Of a stretch of DNA of 64,000 bases, positions 33,281 to 44,234 are shown piece after piece (the stretch's first letter is position 1; each line of letters begins with the position of its first letter). This DNA comes from Leptidea sinapis (Eukaryota; Arthropoda; Insecta; Lepidoptera; Pieridae), in NCBI RefSeq assembly GCF_905404315.1, contig NC_066266.1, positions 5,525,501 through 5,589,500 on the forward strand. The letters run 5' to 3'. The position numbers and the translations under genes were made by a program. Below the pieces are notes generated by a model. It saw only the letters and a program-made list of their open reading frames with translations, did no database searches and was not told the DNA's origin.

Positions 33281-33531
33281 TAATACTGTACACCATATAG
33301 CCGAATGGTTAGTGAACCCGACTATTAAGCTAGAGGTCCCGGGTTTAAAACACGGTTGGTGCAATCATTTATATGATGAATATGGATGTTTTTTTCCTAG
33401 CCATGGATGTTTGTATGTATTTATGTATGTTTAAGTAAATGTATTGTATTAAATATATCGTTGTCTTGTACCCATAGTACATGCTATGCCTAGATAATTT
33501 GTGTCAAAGTGTGTCAATATTATATAATACT
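33281..33531 (+). mobile_element. tSINE copy 2 with TAATACT target duplication
   Basis: The tRNA-like head (ATAGCCGAATGGTTAGTG, then a mutated box B GGGTTTAAAACA) is followed by the tSINE body and the CAATATTATATAATA tail. TAATACT at 33281-33287 and 33525-33531 flanks it. The damaged box B implies an inactive copy. Confidence 0.8.
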
Positions 33532-33970
33532 AGTGGACCCAACAGACGTTGTCCTGTACACATGTTTTAAATTTGAAAAATCGGTCCAGCCGTTAGGAGC
33601 AGTTCACTAACATACACATGAGCAGGAGAATTATATTATATGGGCGGAATTGAGAATCTAGACCAATCTCAAATTCACTGAAACAAACAAAAAAGTCATC
33701 AAAATCAGTCCAGCCGTTTAGGAGGTAGTTTAATTGTGAATCTAAACCATTTTCGAATCCACCTGAAGACACACACCAATCTCAAATTAGCTGGAACACA
33801 CAAAAATATCATCAAAATCGGTCCAGCCGTTTAGGAGGTAGTTCAATTGTGAATCTAAACCATTCTCGAATCCACCTGAATACACACAGAAAGTTTCATT
33901 AGAATCGGTCCAGCCGTCTAGGAGGAGTTCAGTGACATACACACGCACACAAGAATTATATATATAAAGA
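33531..33970 (+). repeat. 'GACCCAACAGACGTTG...CAGCCGT' repeat with internal tandem units
   Basis: It begins ACTAGTGGACCCAACAGACGTTG and ends in AAGAATTATATATATAAAG. Inside, a 113-base unit (33663-33775) is repeated at 33776-33888 with a partial third unit. Each carries ATCAAAATCGGTCCAGCCGT. An ORF track of the minus strand is just the repeat read in phase. Confidence 0.7.
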
Positions 33971-34320
33971 TAATACGCACGATATATAAAATATCGAAAC
34001 GCAATGCTATTGGTTGAAACGCAGTTGGACGTCAAAGTACATGAAAACACAACTGTCAACATAAGCACTGGTATGGTGGCAAGATATTACTATCGGTGAT
34101 TAGCGATATTCAAACTTTAATCTTTGTTAGTTAGTATTTAATGACTCAAAATGGCTTAATGTTAAAGCGCAATCAGATAACTTTCCAAAAATAGATATGT
34201 TTATGAAGCTTTATAATGAACCGTATTTTTTTGGTTCAAACCCATATTTTATTGCTGAAACATTTAAAGGAATGGTGCTAGAAGGTGAAATTTGTGTGAT
34301 AATTACTTTTATTTTTATGC

Positions 34321-34580
34321 AAATACACACACACACACATACATTCACGCCTGTTTCCCCTCGGGGTAGGCAGAGACAACAGAATGCCACTTGCTTCTAT
34401 CCTTACAAACCTCACGCGCTTCCTCTACATTCATAACTCTTTTCATACATTCTCGCCGGTTCCGGGTGCTTCGGACCTTTCCTTTTTTCAAGACGTGCCA
34501 AATTTGGTCGACGAACGTTCTACGAGGTCTCCCGCGACCGACTTGCCCCACACACTCCCCTTATAAACTTATGCAAGTCT
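34321..34580 (-). pseudogene. RTE-like LINE ORF2 C-terminus with (TG)n tail
   Basis: A 68-codon minus frame (34345-34551) reads GQVGRGRPRRTFVDQI, then CMKRVMNVEEAREVC and KWHSVVSAYPEGKQA. 'GRPR..F.DQI...L..G...S.RNRR..M...M.VEEA' is a well-known insect LINE C-terminus. The frame is intact here but lacks everything upstream. The (CA)n run at 34324-34341 is its 3' tail on the minus strand. Confidence 0.78.
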
Positions 34581-34589
34581 GATACCTTT

Positions 34590-35104
34590 AATATAAATAA
34601 AATACTATTATTTGTATGTGCTGCCTATTAATATGTTTTAAGTTGGTGTCATCGGTGATTTAAGGTGACACTAAATGCCGGCGACCTTGAGCGATATGAG
34701 TTCACGGCTCCTATGTAACAAAGCCAATATTTTCAAAATTCTTGCGTCGAAAATTTAACATTTTAACAGGCGCAAACAGTTTAATTGCTTACAATCCTCA
34801 TTATTGATTACTAATCTTAATAAATGTACCAACACAAAAAAGTAAAAGCTATAAGAACAACTATTATGAGAGCAGTATACTAAACAAATGCATCATGCCG
34901 AGAAAAAACTTGTTTAACTGCAAACAAAACTGGTAGTTCATAATAGCTCTGGAGTGTTAAGTTTAACTAACAGCAAGCATTAGCAACCTATAAGTAAGAC
35001 TTAAGGGTATGTGTAACAGGATAAAGTAGTGTTCATAGCTCCAAATGCTATATTTTCACGACAAAACTTGTCTAAAAACACCTTTTTTGCGTGTTTTATA
35101 CTTA
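34590..35104. other. Unassigned stretch
   Basis: No feature is recognised. Confidence 0.5.
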
Positions 35105-35262
35105 CTCTTCGCCTTAAGAGTGGCCGTTGAGTTTCTTGTATGCTCTTCTTAAGAGCTCTACTTTTTCCGAACATAATAATGTGGTAGATTCAGTGAACTA
35201 AAAAAATATTTCTATTGAAGATTCAAAAGCGCTTAGCTTAACAAAGTAACAAAGTTTATTTT
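35105..35262 (+). repeat. Rep4 fragment, plus orientation
   Basis: AGAGTGGCCGTTGAGTTTCTTG to AAAGTTTATTTTTCTT matches the 3' half of Rep4. The next Rep4 (35625 onward) is inverted relative to it. Confidence 0.65.
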
Positions 35263-35624
35263 TCTTTGGATGCAACACCTCAGTAATCAAAATAACAAGG
35301 TGAAAACGTTATACAGTTAAAAAATAATTAAGTGGATCACCCTTATAATTGCAACCTGTATTATTTACTATACAGGGTGTATTATTATCATTGTTCCAGT
35401 TTTTCAATCTTCACTGCTTCAGATTTATTTCTCGTAACAAGTGCTTGAAGAATCTGAACATTATTTATTATTAATATCTTAGAAGTAGAATAAATGATTT
35501 ATTCGAGAGACAATTGCTTTGATTGTGATGATATTTATAGATTGTAAATGATCCGCTCTCGTTTGGCTTCGGTTATCACTTAACTAGGTTTTGCCTTTGA
35601 TTTGGTCACAAAGTCAACTTTTAT

Positions 35625-35704
35625 TCAAATAGGCTTTAACTTAGCGCTTTTAAATCGTCACTATAAATATTTCTTTTAACTTACTGAATTTACTGAATTT
35701 ATTT
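35625..35704 (-). repeat. Rep4, left part, split by LINE-J
   Basis: Minus-strand Rep4 3' end (TTCAAATAGGCTTTAACTTAGC, TTACTGAATTTACTGAATTT). It breaks where LINE-J starts and resumes at 38850. Confidence 0.65.
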
Positions 35705-38700
35705 TAGAAGTGGGAGAGTCACGCAGCCGTCTTTTGACGTCAGCACAATCGGGCCAGACTCGTCCGGGTTAATTACCACACTCGCACAGAATACCGGCGT
35801 GAAGTAGCGGCCGTCGAGGACTGGAGGCCATTCCCCCCCCCATCCCCAACAAAGATTATGAAAGCGGTCCCTAAAGAAATAGTACCCCAGGAGGGTACCG
35901 GCTCTACCAGAGTCGGAGAATCCCTCCCCGAGCACTCTAGCTCGGGCTTCCCTTCGTATTCTGGGGAGGGCACAGTACCGCGCCTGACCAAGAACAAACG
36001 AGGCAGTAACACCACGGCACCCCGCTCCACACTCAACGTGGACTTTTGCAATATCAGGTGAATTCACTCCAACTTAAACGCCGTCGACCACCACCTTGAG
36101 ACGGCGAAGCCGGCCTTGTGTTTCCTTACGGAGACGCAGATATCTCGACCTAGCGATACGTCATATTTAACGTACCCCGGGTACAAAATTGAGCACAATT
36201 TTTTGCCTCATGCCGGGGTATGTGTGTACGTTAGGGAGGATATCTTCTGTCGCCGTCTCGGCAATTTTGAGGGTAGGGACCTGTCCACTCTCTGGCTCCG
36301 CGTAGATTTAGAGGCTCCGCGCATCTATGCGTGTGTCTACAGGTCCCATAGTGGTAACGCAGAAACCGATCATCTCATGGGCTGCGTTCAAGCGGCAATT
36401 GACGACGTGCTTGCACAGATCCCCTCCGCTGAAATCGTAGTCTTGGGTGATTTCAACGGGCACAATGCCGAATGGCTTGGATCACGTACCACAGACTACG
36501 CAGGGCGATCTGTGCATAATTTTGCATTGGCGTACGATCTGTCCCAATTGGTTGAGTCGCCAACGCGGCTCCCGGATGTGGATAGCCACATGCCGTCCTT
36601 ATTAGATCTTCTGCTGACTACACATCCCGATGGTTACCAGGTCATTGTCGACGCCCCTCTCGGAACGTCCGACCATTGCCTGGTCAGGAGTGTAGTGCTT
36701 ATACGACGCCCTCGTCGCAGACCACCAGCGACCCGCCGCGTTTGGCACTACAAGTCAGCAGATTGGGATAGGATGCGTTCCTTTTTTGCATCCTACCCTT
36801 GGAGCAGGGTTTGTTTCCCTTCGGATGATCCTAGTGCCTGCGCCGTTGCAGTAGCCGATGTGATACTACAGGGCATGGATATTTTTATACCAAGCTCTGC
36901 AGTACCGATCGGTGGCAGATCACAGCCCTGGTTCGATGCGTCAGTTAAAGCAGAATCTGACTGCAAAAAACAGGCGTATCGAACTTGGGTTGCGGCGCTG
37001 GGCACAAAGGCTCCGAACTGCATAGTTCTAAAGAGGAAATACAACCGTGCTTCCAGATTTTTTAAGCGGCAAATCGCCCGTGCAAAGTCAAAACACGTCG
37101 TCAAAATCGGCGAGCAGCTTTCCAGTTACTCGACCGGAACACGCAAGTTCTGGTCGTTGTCGAAAGCTGCTCTTGGTAACTTCAGCCAGCCGCCCATGCC
37201 ACCGTTGCACATGAGGACACCCTGGCCCATACGGCAAAAGAGAAAGCCGATCTCCTGTGCGCTCTTTTCGCCTCCAACTCGACTCTTGACGACAACGGAA
37301 AAACACCGCCGACCATCCCGCGGTGTCAGAGCTCTATGCCTGAAGTACAGTTCAGACAGAAAACTGTTAGGCGAGCTCTGTTTTCGTTGGACGTCAGGAA
37401 GTCGAGCGGGCTGGATGGCATTTCTCCAATCGTGCTTAGAACGTGTGCCCCTGAGTTGACGCCGGTGCTAACGCGTTTATCCCGGCACTCTTATTCCAAA
37501 GGCGTAGTCCCTGACTCATGGAAGTCAGCCCTTGTCCATCCGATCCAAAAAAAAGGAGACAGTTCGGATCCGGCAAACTACAGGCCTATTGCTATTACCT
37601 CCCTACTCTCCAAAATCATGGAGAGCATAATTAACCGCCAGCTCTTGGTATACCTTGAGGGTCACCAGTTGATCAACGACCGGCAGTACGGCTTTCACCA
37701 TGGTCGGTCGGCAGGTGATCTTCTGGTATACCTAACACATAGATGGGCTGCGGCTATTGAAAGCAAGGGTGAAGGCCTGGCGGTTAGCCTGGATATAGCG
37801 AAGGCCTATGATCGTGTATGGCATAAGGCGCTCCTCTCTAAACTTCCATCATTTGGGCTTCCCGAGAGCTTGTGCAAGTGGACCTCCAGCTTCCTCACTG
37901 GGCGCAGCATACAGGTCGTTGTCGACGGACATTGCTCGAACTCGAAGCCCGTGAATGTTGGAGTGCCCCAAGGCTGTGTGCTATCTCCTACGCTGTTTCT
38001 TTTGCATATCAATGATATGTTGGACACCTCCAACATTCATTGCTATGCGGATGACAGCACTGGTGATGCCGTATACACGGGCCATGCACGTCTCTCTCGG
38101 GAAATCGTCGACCAGTGCCGGGAGAAACTTGTGTCTTCTATCGAGTCCTCTCTTGAGAAGGTCGCGGAATGGGATAAATTGAACCTTGTCCAATTTATCT
38201 GGAGGGCAAAGCCAAATTGGCTTCAAAGAAACTGGGCGTCATTAATAGAGCACGGCAATACTTCAAGCCGGCCCACATTCTAGCGCTGTACAAAGCGCAG
38301 GTCCGGCCACACATGGAGTATTGCTGTCATCTCTGGTCTGGCGCACCCCAGTATCAGGTTGATCCATTTGACCGCGTGCAACGCAGAGCAGCGCGAATTG
38401 TCGGGGACCCAGTACTGTGTGAACGGCTGGATCACTTGGCGTTGCGTAGAGACGTCGCTTCATTGTGTGTCTTCTACCGCATTTATCACGGGGAGTGTTC
38501 CGAAGAGCTGTTTTACCTAATTCCTGCCGCCGAATTCCACCTTCGCACGACACGCCACAAGTTAGGATATCATCCTCACCATCTGGATGTGTGGCGGTCC
38601 TCCACAGTGCGGTTTTCAAGGAGCTTTCTTCCACGTACTACAAAGCTGTGGAATGAGCTTCCTTGTGCGGTGTTTCAGGGAAGAGACGACATGGGTACCT

Positions 38701-38849
38701 TCAAAAAAAGCGCGTAAGAAAGGTGCTTAAAGGCGGGCAACGCTCCTGTGATTCCTCTGGTGTTGCAAGAGAGTATGGGCGGCGGTGATCACTTAACAAC
38801 AGGTGACCCGTACGCTCGTTTGACCTCCTATTCCATAAAAAAAAAAAAT
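35705..38849 (+). mobile_element. LINE-J, 3.1-kb jockey-like non-LTR retrotransposon, decayed
   Basis: The longest LINE-J copy here: about 150 bases before ORF2, a complete but mutated ORF2, a 3' UTR of about 110 bases and a poly-A at about 38838-38849. No ORF1 (gag) is present, so the copy is 5'-truncated. It lies inside Rep4. At least seven shorter copies with the same 3' end occur in the window, so the family was prolific. The Jockey-group assignment rests on the RT motifs and 3' poly-A. Confidence 0.88.
35858..38717 (+). pseudogene. LINE-J ORF2: endonuclease-reverse transcriptase, three lesions
   Basis: An APE-type endonuclease (FLTETQIS, VVLGDFNGHNAEW, GTSDHCLV) is followed by a reverse transcriptase (DIAKAYDRVWH, VGVPQGCVLSPTLFL, YADD at 38044-38055) and a C-terminal region (PHMEYCCHLWSGA, RVQRRAARIVGDP) ending at TAA 38715-38717. 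Three defects are visible. An in-frame TGA at 36059-36061 stands where a glycine codon is expected. A frameshift near 37210 moves reading into the frame of 37336-38283. A deletion of roughly 150 bases near 38205 removes the sequence that the copy at 50.95-51.10 kb still has, and shifts frame again into 38217-38717. No RNase H domain is seen. Confidence 0.88.
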
Positions 38850-39110
38850 ACCATAAGTTGAGCTTGTGAGAAGAACATACAAGAAACTCAACGACCACTC
38901 TTTTCTTATCATATAGAGTTTTTTGCAATAGCTGTAATATACATAACAAATTAGTTTGTAAGGTGCTGCATCCATTATATGAGTCGTGTTTAAATAATAT
39001 AAACTATTTCATGAAAAGTTATAAGAAATAAAGTGTATAAATATAAATTATCGTATATTAGATGCATCAACCTTTAGAGCTTGAAGTCATTGTGTGTGTA
39101 AGAAAGCTTC
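38850..39110 (-). repeat. Rep4, right part, resumed after LINE-J
   Basis: GTTGAGCTTGTGAGAAGAAC and GTTTGTAAGGTGCTGCATCC continue the minus-strand Rep4 broken at 35704. It is closely similar to 12040-12320. Confidence 0.7.
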
Positions 39111-39214
39111 GTGAACATGATGGTCGTGACTACTGTCACAAATAGTAATCGCATCTAACAAAATACAATAAATACAGTAACACACGAATTTATAAATATT
39201 AAAATACAATTTGT

Positions 39215-39235
39215 GTTGAACCGGCAAACGTTGTT
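39215..39235 (+). repeat. Left stub of the '...ACCGGCAAACGTTG' repeat
   Basis: TTGAACCGGCAAACGTTGTTT is the start region of the dispersed repeat seen at 393 and 11152. Rep1 splits it here. The next expected bases (CCATATAAATTAATT) lie at about 39546. Confidence 0.55.
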
Positions 39236-39545
39236 TTTTTTATGAAAATAAGGAACGAGACGAGCAGGACGTTCAGCTGATGGTAATTGATACACCCTGC
39301 CCATTACAACGCAGCGCCGTTCAGGATTTTAGAAAAACCCAAAAATTCTGAGCGGCACTACAACTACGCTCGTCACCTTGAGACATAATATGTTAAGTCT
39401 CATTTTCCCACTGATTTCACTAGCTACGGCGCCCTTCAGGCAGAAACACCGTAATGCTTACACATTACTGCTTCTCGGGTGCCGTTTTAGTACTCATAAT
39501 CTTAGCCGGAATCCTGCGCAAAGGAGCCTCCCACTGGTTTTTCCC
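39236..39545 (-). mobile_element. Rep1 copy, essentially full length
   Basis: Minus-strand Rep1 from its A-rich tail (T run at 39234) through GACGAGCAGGACGTTCAGCT to the intact 5' end CCTCCCACTGGTTTT at 39545. It is inserted in the dispersed repeat whose halves flank it. Confidence 0.87.
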
Positions 39546-39739
39546 ATATAAATTAATTACATATCCCACGCCCGCTTATTGTATTAATTATCATAATATG
39601 TAATAAAATGTAATTTACTGAATTATTTGTATTGAAAATAAATAGGTATTTAAAAGGCATAAAATGCATTTATTTTCTCAAAATTGATTCCTTTAGAATT
39701 CTTCTTGATGTCATTTCTAATATACTAGATACTACTACC

Positions 39740-40172
39740 GCTTCGGAAACAAATGGCGCTCTGAGAGAGAAGAACTGGCGCAAGAACCCTCCCAGCATTA
39801 TTTTTTTGCACTCTTTTCAACATACAATATTGTACTGTCATTTCTATCGCTATAAAATAATCATAATCTAGTCCCAGGCTGTCCGATCACTTAGATATTC
39901 AGCTGTGGAGTAATAGGATTTACGACAGAGACATTTTTTTTAATAAAACATTTAAATTTATTTATAGATAATGCCTGAACAGTGGCTGGGACTTTATTAT
40001 AAAAGTGTATACATTTACCCTTAAAGCTATTATGTATCTTATGAAGCCCACTAGAATTAGTTACAAGCAATCCCTTATTTGTAGTGTTATAATAATGAAA
40101 ATCACTATTAAGAGCAAAAAGGTTTGTAATAAAAGGAAATAAAAGTTCTGTATATATAATCACGTGCATATT
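39740..40172 (-). pseudogene. LINE ORF2 C-terminus with a 92-codon open frame
   Basis: The minus frame at 39891-40169 reads YYNTTNKGLLVTNSSGLH, then HFYNKVPATVQALSINKF and CFIKKNV. It is the C-terminal end of a CR1-like ORF2, followed by a 3' UTR ending at the CGGAAACAAATGGCGCTC block (39745). The sister fragment at 7246-7625 has stops where this one is open. It has no catalytic domain. Confidence 0.7.
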
Positions 40173-40179
40173 ATTAGTA

Positions 40180-41264
40180 TATAAATATTTCCGAAATACG
40201 CTGTATGTTTTGGTCCAAGTATTATTTCGATCATTTTTGCAGTATAACCGAATGAAAAAGGCTCTCCTATTTTAAGACCAAATTTGTACTACAAATATGA
40301 ATATGAACATATCTTGGCTTAGTAAAGTAAATAAATAGAGGTATTATGCGAGCATTTTAAGCGATAGTTAAAAATAACTTAAATAATAATTTCAAAAACA
40401 TGAAGTACAGCATCAGTTTTAGTTAAAAGAATGACCTGTCCCGCGTCGCCGCCACAAGCAGTAACATTTAAGCGAGCCTGATGAAGCCTGCCACGAGAAC
40501 TCATCCAAATAACAAAAAGGAATGTTCATCTACATATTATGCAATACTCACTAAATACCTCTACTTACAATTTGACAATTTTGCTTGAATTTGCATTAAA
40601 TAATTCATTTGCATTTATCGTGACGTATATCGGAAGAAGAAGCGCATCCGAATAGACTAGTTTAATAGTTTGTGCTACGGAAATACAATGTTATGCGCGT
40701 GTAGACTCGCATTATATTTAGTATGGAAAATTGATGTCTAACATCGCTTGCGAATAATGTTTTTACATATTTACAAATTAAGCATTTGCAAATAAGCTCA
40801 TGGCTACACGTTCATTTCGCCAAAAGTCCACAGAAGCTTGTCAAAAATATCACGTAGTATCTTTATGAGAGCCGCGTTCGGACATAAAAGAACTTTACGC
40901 GATACCGCCATACTGCTTCTACACACAAGCAGCAAGCTATTATGCACCCTGAATAATCGTGTTAGAGATCAATTTCGCGTAAGCGAAGTATGATAGGAAT
41001 TTTGTTAGCCGAAACAAAGGCCCAATTCTGTTTGGCTGATGATATTTTTTCTGTATCGTTATGTTTGCGATCCTTCAGTGCCTCAATATTGCTCTGGGAT
41101 TATTAATAAGTAGGTTTTGGTCTTGCGACATGTATTTACTAGCTGATAAATGAAAAAGGGATTTAGATATAGGTGGGATAAAATGTTGGGATGTTTCGAG
41201 AAACGATATTTTCTATGAGATTGTTTAAGATTTCGCTTTGAATATTAATACACATATCTTAGAT
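40180..41264. other. Unassigned stretch
   Basis: Nothing is recognised beyond AT-rich single-copy-like DNA. Confidence 0.5.
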
Positions 41265-41573
41265 TAAGGATTGATATCGGCTGTGCTCTAACTAGATACC
41301 TAGGAACAATAGCTTTATTATTACGGCAACTATTAGATGCTTGTGTTCGCGGCATCTTGATACTCAATTGCAATTCAAATTTTGTAACATACGCTTCGTG
41401 TTATTTCAGATTGAAATTAATAAAATACAAAATACTTACTGATGGTATGTGATCCCAGTGTCTTTCCTATTTCGCGTAATATTATTTTTACATATGGCGC
41501 GTCAACGTCACACATTCTTAGAGACTGTCTCGTAAAAGTTGTCGCGCTTTGCGACTACGCCTGCGGTATCTAC
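41265..41573 (-). mobile_element. MITE-3 copy, minus orientation
   Basis: The left terminus (GATTAAGGATTG, then CTAACTAGATACC) and the interior are the reverse of the 62.49-kb copy. The right terminal repeat is cut at GCGGTATCT. Confidence 0.7.
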
Positions 41574-41574
41574 A

Positions 41575-42536
41575 TGTATTCAAATAACTAAGTAGTATAA
41601 TAACTAATAAGTTTCGACTCAGAAGTGTGCTTCAAGCAAAGTATTGCCAGTGAATAAGTTGAATATCTCCCTTCAATCGAAAATAAACGATATCGATTAT
41701 ATTCGGTTCGTAGCTTCACTAACATCAAATCTTATTAACACCCTAACCTCTGTGAGTTTTAAGTATCTTTTAGAAGTTATACTTTTTAAGGCGCGTTATA
41801 AAAATATGATGAGAGTGAAATTTTAAGATGCGGGCGCATAACTGTAACACAAAAGTAACAGGTTGAAGTTGCTTCCTAAAATTTTCAGACGTTTGCGACA
41901 TTCGTTATTTTTTTTTGGTTTCTACGTCCATTATTAGGATAGGCAAAGGGTTCAAGCCCGTACAGCCATATTCGTTATGTAATAATTAATTGTCAAAGCC
42001 ATCATTGCAAGATTTTTTACAATATTGTTCTTTCTACAAACGCAGAATAGCACGAAGAATAAATAATTTTGAGGATTTTTGCTTTGTTAGGCCAAAGAAG
42101 TATAATTTCTTGCGTGCATACATAAGTACACACACTCTTTTTTTTTTTAATTTAAAACTCACTTGTCAAGCAATTCCAACATACGAAACAGAAAATAAAG
42201 ACGTATTCATATAATTAAATTAGACACTAATCTCATCTATTTTAAAACATTTTTTAACTAATTAATATTGGCAATATGAAACAATATTTTATTTTAATAA
42301 CTCATAAGTGCTGACACTGACTACTCTGCCGGTACTAACGAAGTACAAGCGTCCTATACCCACTTTATAAAATTTAGAAAAAAAATAGTTTATTCGGTGT
42401 TTCTTCTCTCTCAGCGCTCTTTGTTTCCAATGCGGGGGTAGTGCTTTAATTGACAACAGAATGTATTGAACGAGTTTTAAGGAAATAATTAATGCGTTCC
42501 TATGCCTTTTATACTTTACTGTAAAATTTAATGCAC
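41575..42536. other. Mostly unassigned; small LINE 3' scrap
   Basis: CTCTCTCAGCGCTCTTTGTTTCC at about 42411 is a scrap of the LINE 3' end seen at 7250 and 39745, on the plus strand. Frames at 41644-41826 and 41990-42214 have no motif. Confidence 0.45.
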
Positions 42537-42964
42537 TAAAAGTGCTTTCGCACTACGTCCGATCCGAATCCGATCCGTATCCGTAAAAACACGATCCGGA
42601 GTTGTCCTAGAACTATTTCTATGGCAGTTTACACACTAGATCCGGCTTCCGTCATCCGATTTCTTTCCGTCAACCGTTAGAAATAGTTCTACTACACCTT
42701 ATATATTATCTATCGTATATTATAATAATTATCTTTAAGGCGACGTCACCAAATGGCCCAACGGAAGACCAGCGCTGGTTTTCAAACCAGCAAATATGCT
42801 GAGTTGGGACCACTTTGTGACGTATAGAAAATAATATTTCTCAATTTTGTTTTATGTTTTATTGTACTATATCGTCATGAATAAACTTTTTTTCTTTTTT
42901 ATTTCTTTCTATTTTCACGGACACGGATCGGATCCGGATCGGATGTAGTGCGAAAGCGCTCTAA
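42537..42964. mobile_element. PIF/Harbinger-like MITE with TAA target duplication
   Basis: TAA at 42537-42539 and 42962-42964 flanks a 422-base element. Its ends (about 50 bases, GTGCTTTCGCACTACGTCCG and so on) are inverted repeats with few mismatches, rich in GATCCG motifs. A three-base TWA duplication is typical of PIF/Harbinger. A second, independent hairpin sits in the middle (42743-42823). There is no transposase frame. Confidence 0.78.
42743..42823. other. Internal hairpin inside the MITE
   Basis: ACGTCACCAAATGGCCCAAC (42743-42762) pairs with 42803-42823 with only a few mismatches. The 40-base loop holds a second palindrome, CCAGCGCTGG. It may be a nested small element or a structural core. 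Confidence 0.65.
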
Positions 42965-42969
42965 ATATA

Positions 42970-43685
42970 ATTAGTATATATTTCGATATGATTTTTAAAA
43001 GGTATTGCTGAATTTCTTGCTCTTTCATCCCCACAAAAGCAGCGTTACGCTTCGATGGCTTAAATAAATGTTTTGTCAATTCATAAGTGTTTTTATGTTG
43101 GGTTCATCATATTATTGATTAAATTACCTTTCAAATTAATTTTGTACTTGAAGTAATAAATACCACTAAACTTCCGTCAATCTGTTTTATATCTTAAAAA
43201 CTTGTATCTGAAATGCAAAATTGAACTTAATGTCTTAACACCCAGCTCTCAAAATAAGATCTTTATGACTTTCCACGTCTTCAATTTATTCTAGATTGGT
43301 TCAGAAAAGTTCCTGCTAAAATCCTTTACAAAAACAAAACAGGATAATATTAATTTTTATAAGAGCTTATTACAAAAGTTTTTATTATGATTTCGGGAGT
43401 GTTCTCGAGTGTTCGAACAATTCCAATGAAGCTGTGCGAATACTTTTTCGTTTTCAATTATACTTTGATAGGTTTCCACGGAATTGCGTATTTGGCATTA
43501 AAGGTAAGATTACTAGTGAAATACAGTTTTTAGGGTTTTGAATAGGAACGTAAAAACACTGAGGCTTAAAGACGAGTCCAAAATTTTAGACCCCGAACTC
43601 GTATTTTTAAATATTTCTTATTGGGCTTGCGTGAGTTTATGCACCTTCGGGTATGGCAACGGTATAGGGGCCCATGTTTCCGCAA
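42970..43685. other. Unassigned stretch
   Basis: No feature is recognised. Confidence 0.5.
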
Positions 43686-43689
43686 TAAG

Positions 43690-44185
43690 ACATCTTAATT
43701 CACATGTCACTTCACGTCGTTGGGTAATGATGCAGCTGATGAACTTGCAAGGCGGGCATCGGCAACCCAATTGGCTGGTCCATTGCCACTTCCGCCACTG
43801 CCCTTCAGCCAAATGCCCTTATGGATACGCTCTCTCAACAACAACCTAAAAAATACCCGATGCATGAATCTCTCAAGCTGTAGACAGTTGAAAGAAGCGA
43901 TACCTGCACTATCGCCCAGACTGACACCTAGACTTATAAGCCTCAACAGACATGACATCCGTATAATGGTGGGCACCCTAACGGGTCACACAACACTAAA
44001 CAAGACCCTTTTACACAATTGGCGTAACGGACAGTCCTGGCAGTCATGGATGATGAAACGGCCACTCACGTAATCCTGGAATGTGCGGGGCCAACTAATA
44101 GGCAAAAACCTTAACTAGTACGACGTCTACTTAACTTCTGGAAGGAGCTGGGCTGGTTGGAGTAACAGGCCAATATTGCACGTAA
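43690..44185 (+). pseudogene. LINE RNase H domain remnant and C-terminus
   Basis: The 117-codon frame 43720-44073 begins GNDAADELARRAS, the last helix of a retroelement RNase H. It continues with RHDIRIMVGTLTGHTTLNK and LLHNWRNGQ. A shifted frame follows with MDDETATHVILECAG, the terminal Cys/His region of LINE ORF2 proteins that carry RNase H (R1/I/jockey-type clades). The catalytic first half of RNase H is missing or scrambled, and stops follow. This is a third LINE lineage, distinct from the intact element and from LINE-J. Confidence 0.75.
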
Positions 44186-44234
44186 AATGGACCCAACCTA
44201 GTGGTTTAATTGTGAACGCAGGAGCCTCTATACC

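Noticed and set aside
35699..36067. 122- and 92-codon minus-strand frames
   Set aside because: They lie antisense to the LINE-J 5' region and ORF2 start, which explains their GC-rich open reading. No domain is visible.
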